Assembly: GCF_000368865.1 (NCBI RefSeq)
Contig: NZ_KB849726.1
Location: 149,706-213,705 of the forward strand
Length of the DNA: 64,000 nt
From: Acinetobacter bouvetii DSM 14964 = CIP 107468
GTDB taxonomy: Bacteria > Pseudomonadota > Gammaproteobacteria > Pseudomonadales > Moraxellaceae
Direction: 5' to 3'
Shown here: positions 36,410-45,576 of the stretch, in pieces
Position numbering within the stretch: the stretch's first letter is position 1
Layout: each line of letters opens with the position of its first letter
Notes under the pieces: generated by a model
Databases searched by the model: none
What the model was told of the DNA's origin: nothing
Seen by the model: only the letters and a program-made list of their open reading frames with translations
Made by a program: the position numbers and the translations under genes

Positions 36410-36970
36410 TTAAACTGATTTCGGCTCGCCAACCGTTTCAGTTAAGTGCTTGCGGATCGTCGCAAAAGGAAAATTCTTGCTGTCTAAGCGCTTAGGCAGA
36501 ATATACGCGCCTTGCTGATCTTTAATTTTAAAGTTGATCAGAATGAACTCTGGCGTATTGTACCATTCGTAAATATCTTTCCAGCCCACAGTCATATTGC
36601 CCATTTGCATGCCCACCTGCTGCTGCATGGAAATGCCGTGCGGCTGTACGCCTAAGCGGATGCCTTTAATTTCTTGAACTGGTGTTTCATTCAGCTTGCG
36701 CTTTACATACCATTCGATGCCGAATTTGCGGACAAGAAAATAAATAACGACACAGGCAATGGCAACCCAGCAGAAGACTGTTGAATAGTTTTTAATTAAC
36801 AGAATTCCGAGCAGTGAAAGGGCAATGATTGCGCCCATGATCAGCCAGGCTTTTGTGCCGATTTTATAGTTGCTGCGGGACAGCACCAGCTGCGCATTGC
36901 GCTGCTCAGCTTCAGAAACTTCATAAGGCACAGGCTGCAGGGTATAAGCGTAAACGTTTTTAGCGGTCAT
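36410..36970 (-). CDS. YcxB-like membrane protein
   Basis: About 186 residues from ATG at 36970 (MTAKNVYAYTLQ). Two adjacent membrane helices at about 47-67 and 71-89 split an N-terminal cytoplasmic part from a C-terminal YcxB-type domain. That domain has IRLGVQPHGISMQQQ, VGWKDIYEWYNTPEFILI and AYILPKRLDS, the usual strand pattern of this family. Function unknown. It has a terminator directly after it and does not appear to be cotranscribed with the flavoreductase, which has its own Fur-box promoter. Confidence 0.82.
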   Translation of the reverse strand: MTAKNVYAYTLQPVPYEVSEAEQRNAQLVLSRSNYKIGTKAWLIMGAIIALSLLGILLIKNYSTVFCWVAIACVVIYFLVRKFGIEWYVKRKLNETPVQEIKGIRLGVQPHGISMQQQVGMQMGNMTVGWKDIYEWYNTPEFILINFKIKDQQGAYILPKRLDSKNFPFATIRKHLTETVGEPKSV

Positions 36971-37055
36971 GATTAAACTAACAAATTTCAAACTGTAAAA
37001 AGTTTAGCATTATTTGTACCAATCCAGTGAGTATATTGTTCCAAATTCAGCCAAA

Positions 37056-39230
37056 TTATAAAGAAGCCAATTCGGTTGCATGCGGGTCATGGTCATGGCT
37101 TAAATTCTGCTTCAAATGGCTGATTTGATCCAAAATACTGAACATTAATGACAGCTGCTGCAAAATGATCAATGATTTCTGATCATCATCATTGTTTTGC
37201 GATAAGCGCTGGCGGATAGCCTGCAGCATATTGGTTGCGGTTAAGTCCGGCACTTCATCACGCAAAAGCGCACCTTGAATATCATCCAAAGCTTTGTCCA
37301 GCAGATTTAAAACTTCCTGATCCTGAATTTTTTCACGGTGCGCGCCCAAGGCGGCAATATAGCTGATAAAGGTGTGATTCAAACAGAGGAATTCAAAAGC
37401 TTGAGCTTTTTGCGCAGGATCAAAATCCGGCTCGGTCGCCAGTGTGGAAATTAAAGAGGCGACGTCGGCATCGGTATTGTGCGCTGCGCGGCGCACTACG
37501 CGGTAATTCAAGCCATTGTTGCGGCCATGCTTGTATTGCTCAACCACTTCTGACAAGTAATCGCATTGCGCCTGTAAAGAGCGCTTGATGGTGCGCGGCA
37601 GGCGGCGGAATTTCCAGTCCGGGAAAATAAAGCTGACGCCAAACCAGGCTAAAGCGCAGCCAATCAGCGTATCAATCATGCGCGGCATGGCCGCAGCAAA
37701 ACCCAGGCCGTCTAAATTGAAGTTGATCATCGCCAAGATTGTGATGAAGGCTGTGGCTTGCGCATACTGTTTGCTTCGCAATTCAAAAAACAGCACGCCG
37801 CTGAGGATCAGCAGCAGCAGCTGGCCTTCAATCGAAGGGATAAAATACAAAATCGCATAGCCTAAAATAATGCCGATTAAGGTTCCGATAATCCGCAAAT
37901 ATAGGCGGCGCTTGGTGGCGTTAAAGTTCGGCTGGCTGACAAATAAGGCGGTCAGCAGAATCCAGTAGCCGTATTGAATGTCGGTCAGCTGCACAAAAAT
38001 ATAGCCAATAAACAGCACCAAAGAGACCCGAACGGCATGGCGGAACAAGACCGATTCGGGCGTCAGATGCTGTTTGATGCGAATGACCATATCGTCCCAG
38101 CCCTTTAAGTCGTCATCTTTAAGCTGATTTTCGATGTGTTTGGCTCTGTCAAAATTCATATGGCGTTCGGTTTCCACATTGCGCAGCTGTGAATCGATGG
38201 CTTTTAAATTTTGATAAAGTGAAAACAGCGAATTCACCCAAACCTGATCATACTGCTGTTCGGCGCGGAGCTTTTCTAAGGATAATTTCAGATTTTGAAA
38301 AGCATGCTTAAAGCGTTTGCTGTGATTATAGGGGGTGCGCTGCAGAATGCTGCTGCTTAAGTCTTTGCAGGCTTTGGCCTGAAGAGACAAAATGCGCTGA
38401 AAGCGGAATAGGATATCGCTGTGTTCGAAAATCTTAGACAGCTTCTGATAGTCAATATGCGCAGAATCGGCGCGTTCATGAATATCCTGCGCCACAAAAT
38501 AATACTGCAGGCTGCGCCGTGTATCGCGCTGGCCGCGGTCACCTTTTAAACGGGTCAGCAAGGCGGTTTTCATATCGTTGAAAATGGTGATTAATTTTCC
38601 ATTTTCTAAAGACAGCTCAATCATGCTTTGCTGATAGCTGGCCGGTGTCATGTCTACATCAAATAGATTCGATTTGGCAAATAAGAAGTCGGCTAAAGAC
38701 GAATAGCACTGCGCCAGTTTGTCCTGCACTTGGCGTACAGGAAACAGCAGGAAGCTGATGGTGGAAATTAAGCCGTACCAAGCCGCGCCTATGACCAGCA
38801 AGCTTGCCTGCGTATACCAGTTGTCAAAAAGGCTGACGCCAAGCATGGAATATACAGAGATGACTAAACAGCCGTAGGAGATCGTGGCATAGCGCCGCCC
38901 CAGTGACCCCAGTAAAATCCAGCCAATGCAGGACACAATTAAGCCAATGGCAAATAGAATTGGATAGGGGAACAGCAGATAGACCGAGACTGCAGTCACA
39001 AAGAACCCGATATAGGTATAGATCAGATTCATGATCCGCACAGAAAAGCGGTCATCGATATCGCTTAAGCCTGCAGCCACAACCCCTAAGGTGAGGGGGA
39101 TTGTATACAGCTGCTGCCCGATGAAATACGGAACAAAAGCCGTACCCGCAAACGCGATAATCATGCGAATGTTGTACATGAAAGTGGTGTTGTACGTCGC
39201 TTGTTTTAGACGTGCGAGCCAAGAGTTCAA
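37056..39230 (-). CDS. FUSC-family (YccS-like) inner-membrane protein
   Basis: 724 residues. Two blocks of about five to six membrane helices (22-170 and 395-530) each precede a cytoplasmic helical domain. The second block begins VRVSLVLFIGYIFVQLTDIQYGYWILLTALFV, the fusaric-acid-resistance-like signature. The length and order match YccS/YhfK. Start is TTG at 39230, preceded by AGGA at about 7 bases. Proposed family role is efflux of aromatic acids; this is weak. It ends without a clear terminator before the YcxB-like gene, so the two could be transcribed together, 85 bases apart. Confidence 0.87.
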   Translation of the reverse strand: MNSWLARLKQATYNTTFMYNIRMIIAFAGTAFVPYFIGQQLYTIPLTLGVVAAGLSDIDDRFSVRIMNLIYTYIGFFVTAVSVYLLFPYPILFAIGLIVSCIGWILLGSLGRRYATISYGCLVISVYSMLGVSLFDNWYTQASLLVIGAAWYGLISTISFLLFPVRQVQDKLAQCYSSLADFLFAKSNLFDVDMTPASYQQSMIELSLENGKLITIFNDMKTALLTRLKGDRGQRDTRRSLQYYFVAQDIHERADSAHIDYQKLSKIFEHSDILFRFQRILSLQAKACKDLSSSILQRTPYNHSKRFKHAFQNLKLSLEKLRAEQQYDQVWVNSLFSLYQNLKAIDSQLRNVETERHMNFDRAKHIENQLKDDDLKGWDDMVIRIKQHLTPESVLFRHAVRVSLVLFIGYIFVQLTDIQYGYWILLTALFVSQPNFNATKRRLYLRIIGTLIGIILGYAILYFIPSIEGQLLLLILSGVLFFELRSKQYAQATAFITILAMINFNLDGLGFAAAMPRMIDTLIGCALAWFGVSFIFPDWKFRRLPRTIKRSLQAQCDYLSEVVEQYKHGRNNGLNYRVVRRAAHNTDADVASLISTLATEPDFDPAQKAQAFEFLCLNHTFISYIAALGAHREKIQDQEVLNLLDKALDDIQGALLRDEVPDLTATNMLQAIRQRLSQNNDDDQKSLIILQQLSLMFSILDQISHLKQNLSHDHDPHATELASL

Positions 39231-39370
39231 TTTCTATCCTTTGCTGTCTGGAGCGGAGCGGTCAGCTGATATTGGAATTGTGTGATTTTTCACTTTGAAT
39301 ATGCCGAAATAATACTATGACACGTGTAAACTTGTCTGCATTCTCATCATTTAGAAACGAAAATATCTCT

Positions 39371-40573
39371 ATGCAGACAGAACAAAGCAAAACGCAGTAT
39401 TCCAGCGCATGGATTATGCTGCTAGCGCTGCTGACTTCGCTGGGCCCGCTGTCGATTGATATGTATCTGCCGGCTTTGCCGCAAATGGCGCATGATTTTG
39501 GCGTCAGCACGCAGAGGATTGCCAATACCCTGCCTGCATACTTTTTAGGCTTGGCCGTGGGGCAGCTGATTTATGGCCCGCTCAGTGACCGTATTGGCCG
39601 TAAAATTCCGCTGTATTTTGGACTGTGCCTGTACATTGCGGCAAGTTTGCTGTGCCTGATGGTGCAAAATGAATGGAGCCTGATTGCTGCCCGCATCCTG
39701 CAGGCTTTAGGCGGATGCGTAGGGGTCGTGATTGCGCGGGCAGCCATCCGGGACCGTTTGGATATGCAGGCGTCTGCGCAGGCGTTTTCAAGCATGATGA
39801 TTGTGATGGGGATCGCGCCGATTATTGCGCCAACACTGGGTTCGTGGATTTTAAAATTTTTCAGCTGGCACGCCGTGTTTGCAGCATTAAGCTTGATGGG
39901 TGTTGTCTGCCTATGCTGCGTGCACTTTTTCTTTCATGAGTCTTTGCCTGCACCCAGGCGTCTAAAGTTAAGCTTTAAACAAGTACTGCTGCTGTACGCG
40001 ACAATTTTTAAAGATGCCAGCTTCCGCCTGCCGATGATTATTGGCTGCTTCTCGGGCGGTTTGCTGTTCTGCTATATCAGTTCATCTGCGCCGGTTTTAA
40101 TGGATGGCTATGGGCTGACGCAGCAGCAATTTGCTTACGCTTTTGGTGCGAACGCCTTTGGCATTATGCTGTTTTCGACATTCAATAAGCATCTGGCGGC
40201 AAAAACCAGTGTTATGCAGCGTTTAAAAATGGGCGCCTATATTCAGCTTTCAGGTGTGATGATTTTGTTCGCTGGCGGACTGCTGCCGCACGCGCCCATG
40301 CTTTCAGTCATGCTGGGCATGTTTTTGACGGTTTCCGGCATCGGCTTTACCGGGCCAAATGCAATGGCTTTGGCAATGTCTGAGCAGGGTGCGCGGGCAG
40401 GAACGGCCAGTGCAGTCATGGGCAGCATGCAGTTTGCCTGCGGCCTGTTAGGCGGACTGATTTTGAATTTCTTGTTTTGGAGCCCATTATTGAATATGGC
40501 GGCGGTGATGCTGCTGTTCATAGTGCTGGCGCTGTATGCAATTCGCAGCATTCAGAATGCACGAGCCGTTTAA
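39371..40573 (+). CDS. Bcr/CflA-family drug efflux MFS transporter
   Basis: About 400 residues from ATG at 39371 (MQTEQSKTQY); an upstream in-frame ATG at 39317 is possible. Twelve membrane helices. The first-helix signature LLALLTSLGPLSIDMYLPALPQMAHDFGVS is diagnostic of the Bcr/CflA group. The loop 2-3 motif GPLSDRIGRK and the R-x-x-Q-x-G stretch (ARILQALGGCVGVVIARA) are intact. It should export drugs or metabolites with proton exchange. It is divergent from the FUSC gene and ends at a hairpin terminator. Confidence 0.92.
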   Translation: MQTEQSKTQYSSAWIMLLALLTSLGPLSIDMYLPALPQMAHDFGVSTQRIANTLPAYFLGLAVGQLIYGPLSDRIGRKIPLYFGLCLYIAASLLCLMVQNEWSLIAARILQALGGCVGVVIARAAIRDRLDMQASAQAFSSMMIVMGIAPIIAPTLGSWILKFFSWHAVFAALSLMGVVCLCCVHFFFHESLPAPRRLKLSFKQVLLLYATIFKDASFRLPMIIGCFSGGLLFCYISSSAPVLMDGYGLTQQQFAYAFGANAFGIMLFSTFNKHLAAKTSVMQRLKMGAYIQLSGVMILFAGGLLPHAPMLSVMLGMFLTVSGIGFTGPNAMALAMSEQGARAGTASAVMGSMQFACGLLGGLILNFLFWSPLLNMAAVMLLFIVLALYAIRSIQNARAV

Positions 40574-40637
40574 AATGGCCTGAAGCGGAACAGGAGGATT
40601 GCTGAATGCCTGCCATGAACGGCTGAAAGATCCGAGA

Positions 40638-40661
40638 TAAAAAAGGGGCTTGGCCCCTTTT
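40638..40661 (+). terminator. Intrinsic terminator of the Bcr/CflA gene
   Basis: Stem AAAGGGGC / GCCCCTTT with a short TTG loop between A and T runs. Confidence 0.82.
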
Positions 40662-40684
40662 GCTGCGATGCGGTCAGCCAGCCT

Positions 40685-41389
40685 TTATTCAATAAATACA
40701 GCAAAATCTTCCACAGGGACACGCGGCGTAATAAAGGTATTTACGATATGATCAGGATCGGCATAGCCTAAAGCCATGCCGCATACCAGTTCTTCGTCGC
40801 TGGAGGCATGAACTTCACTGAGCACAATGCTGTGGAAGTGATTCCAGGCGGCTTGCGGGCAAGTATCTAAACCGCGGGCTTTGGCTGCCAGCATGACATT
40901 CTGAATCATCATGGCGATATCCATTTTTGCGCCAATGCCCAAAGATTTATGTACGGTAAAGAACAGCCCAACGGGCGCATCAAACAATTTGAAATTGCGC
41001 AGCTGCTGCTGCGCCATTTTTTCTTTTTCACCTTTCTGAATTTTCAGTAAGCCATATAAGCCCCAGCCATTTTCACGGCGGCGCTCAATATAGGGTGAAA
41101 GCCATTGTTCAGGGTAGTAGGGAAAGGTTTCTGTATATTTTTTTGCCAATTCAGGGTTCAAAAATAAGGCAGATTGCGCGGTGCAGACTTTTTCAGTCAA
41201 GGCATCCCGTTTCCGGCCCTGCACAACATAAACCCGCCATGGCTGGGTGTTGGTTCCAGACGGAGCGCGGCTGGCCACCTGAAGGATCTCTTTGAGTGTT
41301 TTGCGGTCAATTGGCGTGTTCAAAAACGCACGTACAGAATGACGCGAGGTGATGACTTGATCTACGGCTTGCTGCAGCTGCTGGTCCAT
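40685..41389 (-). CDS. Nitroreductase-family FMN oxidoreductase
   Basis: 234 residues from ATG at 41389, chosen because AGGTAAG precedes it at good spacing. FMN-binding pattern is present: SRHSVRAFLNTPIDRKTL at the start, ASRAPSGTNTQPWRVYVV near 40-57, and the C-terminal GMALGYADPDH with Arg in the last strand. It is typical of the NfsA/RutE-like subgroup, reducing nitro groups, quinones or related acceptors with NAD(P)H. No partner gene. Its upstream region carries a pair of short palindromes (41502-41537). Confidence 0.9.
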   Translation of the reverse strand: MDQQLQQAVDQVITSRHSVRAFLNTPIDRKTLKEILQVASRAPSGTNTQPWRVYVVQGRKRDALTEKVCTAQSALFLNPELAKKYTETFPYYPEQWLSPYIERRRENGWGLYGLLKIQKGEKEKMAQQQLRNFKLFDAPVGLFFTVHKSLGIGAKMDIAMMIQNVMLAAKARGLDTCPQAAWNHFHSIVLSEVHASSDEELVCGMALGYADPDHIVNTFITPRVPVEDFAVFIE

Positions 41390-41501
41390 ATGCTTACCTG
41401 TGATTGCTTTAATTTTTAAATTTTCATTCAAATGTTTAACATTAATATGCGTTTTAGAACAAGCTTCGCTGCTGAATTGTGAAAAAGGCGATAAAGTTTT
41501 A

Positions 41502-41537
41502 ATACCCTAAAGGTATAAATATTTACCCTTAAGGTAT
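41502..41537. promoter_or_regulatory. Paired palindromic operator-like sites
   Basis: ATACCCTAAAGGTAT at 41502-41516 and TACCCTTAAGGTA at 41524-41536. Both share TACC/GGTA arms, centred 21 bases apart, i.e. two helical turns. This is the layout of a site bound by two repressor dimers. The second copy overlaps TATAGT, a possible -10 element. Confidence 0.6.
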
Positions 41538-41539
41538 AG

Positions 41540-41900
41540 TATTGGCGTATTTGGCGAGTGGCGGCATGGATGTCTTGTGCAATTCTATGACCGTGTTCAA
41601 GAACTTATATCTTCCATGAAGATTAACAGCTCGGTAAATCCGGCTTTTGTGCAATAACGTATTGCTGAGCGTCAATTGCATGCTACTAAAGCACAGATAG
41701 TCATTCGCGGCGTTGTCCGTTCAAATAATCAGCATGAGGTGTCAGGAAGATCAGCTCAATTTTAAAAATACTGAAGATGAAATGGATTTATAAAAAGGAG
41801 CGGTTCAACAGGACCAATTATTGCAAGACAATGCAGCCATTGCAAAATGGTGAACATGGTGCTGTTTAGGCGTTTTGAAATTTATTGCTGTGAAAAACTA
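41540..41900 (+). pseudogene. Probable remnant of a decayed gene next to the operator pair
   Basis: Between 41570 and 41860 the plus strand has protein-like runs broken by stops in one frame (for example ERQLHATKAQIVIRGVVRS after a stop near 41657). No intact frame exceeds 60 codons. Position downstream of a repressor-like operator suggests a lost regulator or small toxin-antitoxin unit. I cannot identify the family. Confidence 0.3.
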
Positions 41901-42073
41901 AGCAAAATTGCTTATTCATTATATAAATTACAAATGCGTAAAATCAGCAAACTAGTGGTTAATTTTTCCTGTATAAATGTGCAATTAGGAAAAACTTAAA
42001 AATTGTCACAAAAAATACATTTTCATCTGGATTGAAAATGATTGCGTGAAACTAGAATTCATCTGGAGAATAT

Positions 42074-43372
42074 ATGAATTTCGCTCAACTTAAAAAACCT
42101 GCAGCTCAATACAGCTTAGCCATTGCCGTTTCAGCACTGATGCTGAACTCTGCGCAAGCAGCCACAGCTGAACAAAAAGAAGTTGCGCAGTTGCGGGCTG
42201 AAGTTGCAGAACTGAAGGCATTGATCAAACAGCAGCAGCAGGTTCAAGTACAGCAGCAGGCTGATATTCAGCAGGTCAAAACACGTCCTGCTCCAGTAGC
42301 TGTTGTGGCAGCGCCTGTTTCGCCACTTGCTGGGCTGAAATCTAAGGCTGGTGCAGATGTAAATGTTTATGGTTTTGTCCGCGGTGATGCCAACTACATC
42401 ATTGAAGGTGCAGATAACGATTTCGGCAGTGTACATACTTCAACTGGCGCAACCAAAGACAAATTGCGCGCGACAGCAAAAACTACACGTATTGGCTTAG
42501 ACTTCAGCGCTCCTGTAGGCGCTGACAATAAAGTCGGCGGTAAAATTGAAGCGGATTTTGCTGATTCAGATAGCGTGAAAAGCGAAGGTTTCCGTATCCG
42601 TCATGCATACTTGACTTACAACAACTGGCTATTCGGTCAAACAACGTCGAACTTCCTGTCTAGCCATGCGCCAGAAATGATTGACTTCAGCACCAACATT
42701 GGCGGCGGCACTCAGCGTTTACCGCAAGTGCGCTATAATTTTAAACTTGCGCCGCAAACTCAATTGTTTGTTTCTGCTGAAGAAGGTGACAGTAAAGGCA
42801 CAGTTGCGGCAGATACGTCTTACCGCGTTCCGAACTTGACCGCTAAACTGACTCAAGGTTTTGCTGAGGGCAAGGGTTCAGCATCTGCGCGCGCACTGGT
42901 TGAAAATTACAAGTCAGACGCTGCCAATGAAACTGAAACAGCTTGGGGCGTTGCAGCTGGCGCATCATATGCGGTGACGGATCAATTGAAGCTGAATGGC
43001 GATGTTTCATACGCGGAAGGCAACAGCAACTATTTATACGGTTCAAATTCTGCATACTCTGTAGTGAATGGCAGTGTTGAACAAAATAAATTTACAGCTG
43101 TACAAGTCGGCGCTACCTATAAGTTCAACGAAAAATTGCGTTCAACTTTAGCGTATGGCGCGTTATTTGCTGATGACGGCAGCGCTTATGCGAAAGATGT
43201 GTCAAACAGCAATGCAAACGAAGAAGTTCAACAGGCTTGGCTGAATATTATTTACGCACCAGTAAAACCAGTTGAACTGGGTGTGGAATACATCAATGGT
43301 AAGCGTAAAGCATTTGGCGGCAACTCATACCACGATGACCGTGTTGGCTTAATGGCTAAATACAGTTTCTAA
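42074..43372 (+). CDS. DcaP-type outer-membrane porin
   Basis: 432 residues. Signal peptide cleaved after AQA (about residue 29). Then a Gln-rich coiled coil (32-68, KQQQQVQVQQQADIQQVK), a Pro/Val linker and a beta-barrel starting with VNVYGFVRGDANYI. The chain ends in a terminal Phe (LMAKYSF), the outer-membrane sorting signal. DcaP is a trimeric porin abundant in Acinetobacter, permitting passage of dicarboxylates and other negative solutes. The coiled coil is the trimer neck. RBS GGAG lies just before the ATG. Single gene with a terminator. Confidence 0.93.
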   Translation: MNFAQLKKPAAQYSLAIAVSALMLNSAQAATAEQKEVAQLRAEVAELKALIKQQQQVQVQQQADIQQVKTRPAPVAVVAAPVSPLAGLKSKAGADVNVYGFVRGDANYIIEGADNDFGSVHTSTGATKDKLRATAKTTRIGLDFSAPVGADNKVGGKIEADFADSDSVKSEGFRIRHAYLTYNNWLFGQTTSNFLSSHAPEMIDFSTNIGGGTQRLPQVRYNFKLAPQTQLFVSAEEGDSKGTVAADTSYRVPNLTAKLTQGFAEGKGSASARALVENYKSDAANETETAWGVAAGASYAVTDQLKLNGDVSYAEGNSNYLYGSNSAYSVVNGSVEQNKFTAVQVGATYKFNEKLRSTLAYGALFADDGSAYAKDVSNSNANEEVQQAWLNIIYAPVKPVELGVEYINGKRKAFGGNSYHDDRVGLMAKYSF

Positions 43373-43392
43373 TCTGGATTTTTAAATTGCTT

Positions 43393-43424
43393 AAAAAACA
43401 GGAGCTTTATGCTCCTGTTTTTCA
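43393..43424 (+). terminator. Intrinsic terminator of the DcaP-type porin gene
   Basis: Stem AAACAGGAGC / GCTCCTGTTT with loop TTTAT and T run. Confidence 0.92.
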
Positions 43425-43829
43425 TTTGAGAAGGCTGAATTTAACGCTTATAAATCAAACCCCATTTTTTTAGAAAATAAATATAAAAAAGCTATCACTG
43501 CTACTGATATGAATTATTGTAAAAAAATAAAGTTTTTACACAAAAACTATGCATAATGTCGCACTTTTATTCATATTGATGGTTGATCAAAAGATTTGAC
43601 AAGGATATCCGTTAAAAGTCTAAATCATTAGGAGTGGGCGGAATATTTGGGCAATACATATGCCATTAGGGGAGTATGGTATTGCAAGTCATTTACATGA
43701 GAAGCATCAAATGAGCCACAGCATAAATATTTGGAATAAAATTTCGGCATTGGGTTAAGCCTTGCCAGATTTTATTCATTTTAGTAAGTTTTTAATTGCT
43801 CTGGTTCATTACCTGCATGGACTATTATT
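43425..43829. other. AT-rich intergenic region before gltS
   Basis: No gene-like frame on either strand. It holds the gltS promoter, but I cannot pick one with confidence. Confidence 0.5.
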
Positions 43830-45071
43830 ATGGAATTTACTTTTAACGCATTTTATACCTTAATTGCTGCCGTGATCGTGCTATTGCTTGGGCGGTTTCT
43901 CGTTAATAAAATCGGTTTTTTAAAACGCTATAATATTCCTGAACCCGTTGCGGGCGGCTTAGTCGCCGCTGTTCTATCGCTGGCTGTGCATCAGCTCTGG
44001 GGATACAGCATTACCACCAGCAGTCAGCTGCAAACCAGCTTTATGCTGATCTTCTTTGCTTCTATTGGCTTAAGCGCCAACTTTTCTAAATTGAGAGAAG
44101 GCGGCTTGGGCTTAGTAATCTTCCTTGTGGCTGTCGCATCGTTTATTGTGGTGCAGGATTTTGTCGGCATTAGCCTGGCGACAATCATGGGTATTGATCC
44201 ATTAATCGGCTTGATTGCGGGCTCTATCACGCTGACTGGGGGACATGGCACAGCAGGCGCCTGGGGTGAAATTTTAGAAACCCAGCACGGCATCCAAGGC
44301 GCATTGGCGCTTGGCATGGCGAGTGCGACCTTCGGTTTGATTATTGGCGGCATTATTGGCGGCCCTTTAGCAAAATTGCTGATTAACCGTTATAAGTTGG
44401 CTACACCGCGCACCAATGAACAGATCGAAAAAAGTGACAGCACCCCTTTGGCCGATATAAATTCTGCAGAATATGTTCCATTTGAACATCCGCACCGTGT
44501 CCGCTTAATTACGGCGGATAATGCCATTACGACATTGGGCTTATTTGCAGGCTGTTTGGCATTTGCTGAATTTATGACCGGCTACAGCAAAGGAACAATG
44601 TTTGAATTGCCGACATTTGTTTGGGCTTTGGCCGGCGGCGTTATTCTGCGCAATGTGCTGGAAGGCATTTTTAAAATTCAAATTTTTGACCGCGCGATTG
44701 ATGTTTTTGGAAATACGTCGCTTTCACTGTATTTAGCGATGGCTTTGCTTTCTTTAAAACTGTGGCAATTGTCTGACTTGGCTGGCCCGCTGGTTGTCAT
44801 TTTGGGCGCGCAAACCTTAACTATGGGACTGTATGCCGCCTTTGTCACTTTCCGCGTTATGGGTAAAAACTATGATGCGGCGGTATTGGCAGCAGGGCAT
44901 TGCGGTTTTGGCATGGGCGCTACGCCGACAGCCGTTGCCAATATGCAGGCCATTACTAATATGTATGGGCCTTCACACAAAGCATTCTTGATTGTACCGC
45001 TCTGCGGCGCATTTTTTGTTGACTTGATTAATGCGACAGTCATTCAATTTATTTTAAAATTCTTTGCCTAA
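43830..45071 (+). CDS. gltS: Sodium/glutamate symporter
   Basis: 413 residues, within the family's normal length. It has about ten membrane helices in two inverted halves. Signatures include NIPEPVAGGLVAAVL at the start, GGHGTAGAWGEILE (about 138-151) and the matching GHCGFGMGATPTAVANM (about 352-368), which form the substrate and sodium sites. It imports glutamate with sodium across the inner membrane. No regulatory gene adjoins it; it ends at a good terminator and is likely monocistronic. Confidence 0.95.
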   Translation: MEFTFNAFYTLIAAVIVLLLGRFLVNKIGFLKRYNIPEPVAGGLVAAVLSLAVHQLWGYSITTSSQLQTSFMLIFFASIGLSANFSKLREGGLGLVIFLVAVASFIVVQDFVGISLATIMGIDPLIGLIAGSITLTGGHGTAGAWGEILETQHGIQGALALGMASATFGLIIGGIIGGPLAKLLINRYKLATPRTNEQIEKSDSTPLADINSAEYVPFEHPHRVRLITADNAITTLGLFAGCLAFAEFMTGYSKGTMFELPTFVWALAGGVILRNVLEGIFKIQIFDRAIDVFGNTSLSLYLAMALLSLKLWQLSDLAGPLVVILGAQTLTMGLYAAFVTFRVMGKNYDAAVLAAGHCGFGMGATPTAVANMQAITNMYGPSHKAFLIVPLCGAFFVDLINATVIQFILKFFA

Positions 45072-45103
45072 CTGAAGACTGTTTGAAATTTAATGAGCTT
45101 TCA

Positions 45104-45136
45104 AAAAATACCCAAGGAAACTTGGGTATTTTTTTA
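45104..45136 (+). terminator. Intrinsic terminator of gltS
   Basis: Stem AATACCCAAG / CTTGGGTATT with loop GAAA and a T run. Confidence 0.93.
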
Positions 45137-45175
45137 TGCAGCAGTGAATATCCATGCAATTTAAATGGCAGGCTG

Positions 45176-45260
45176 ACCGCTTATACCGCTTATACCGCTT
45201 ATACCGCTTATACCGCTTATACCGCTTATACCGCTTATACCCTTATACCGCTTAATACCG
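45176..45260. repeat. Nine-base tandem repeat (ACCGCTTAT)n
   Basis: Seven perfect 9-base units from 45176 to 45238 are followed by an 8-base unit (one base lost) and a final partial unit with an insertion. The unit length is a multiple of three, so a frame across it stays open (TAY on the plus strand, ISG on the minus). It lies between the gltS terminator and the patatin gene. Confidence 0.92.
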
Positions 45261-45576
45261 CGGTATAAGGGATATAAGCAATAATAAAGCCGCCCATAAT
45301 GCTGAGCCAAAGCCATGATCTGCGAATATTCATCATCTGTCAGCCATTTTTCTTTAGATAAGCTACTGATGCAAAAAGATCAAATAGACAGCTCCCAAAT
45401 ATGTACAGCAGTGATTTGGAGTGCATTGGTAAACACTGTGAAGCAAAGCGGATTGGATTATAATTTCAGACTATGGCGAATTCAGAAAATGTGAAAGTGC
45501 CGGCGCCGCTTAACGAATCATAACAATGGTGATGATCTGATCTCTTTAGACTGTTGGAGTTTAAAGAAAACGAATA
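45261..45576. other. Intergenic region after the 9-base repeat
   Basis: On the minus strand (45375 to 45270) a short protein-like run KEKWLTDDEYSQIMALA leads into the repeat, but it has no start codon or ribosome binding site. It may be a gene remnant. The right end holds the promoter of the patatin gene; no element is firm. Confidence 0.35.

Noticed and set aside
45083..45268. Plus-strand frame with TAY repeats after gltS
   Set aside because: It is only the gltS terminator read through into the 9-base repeat; no start signal.
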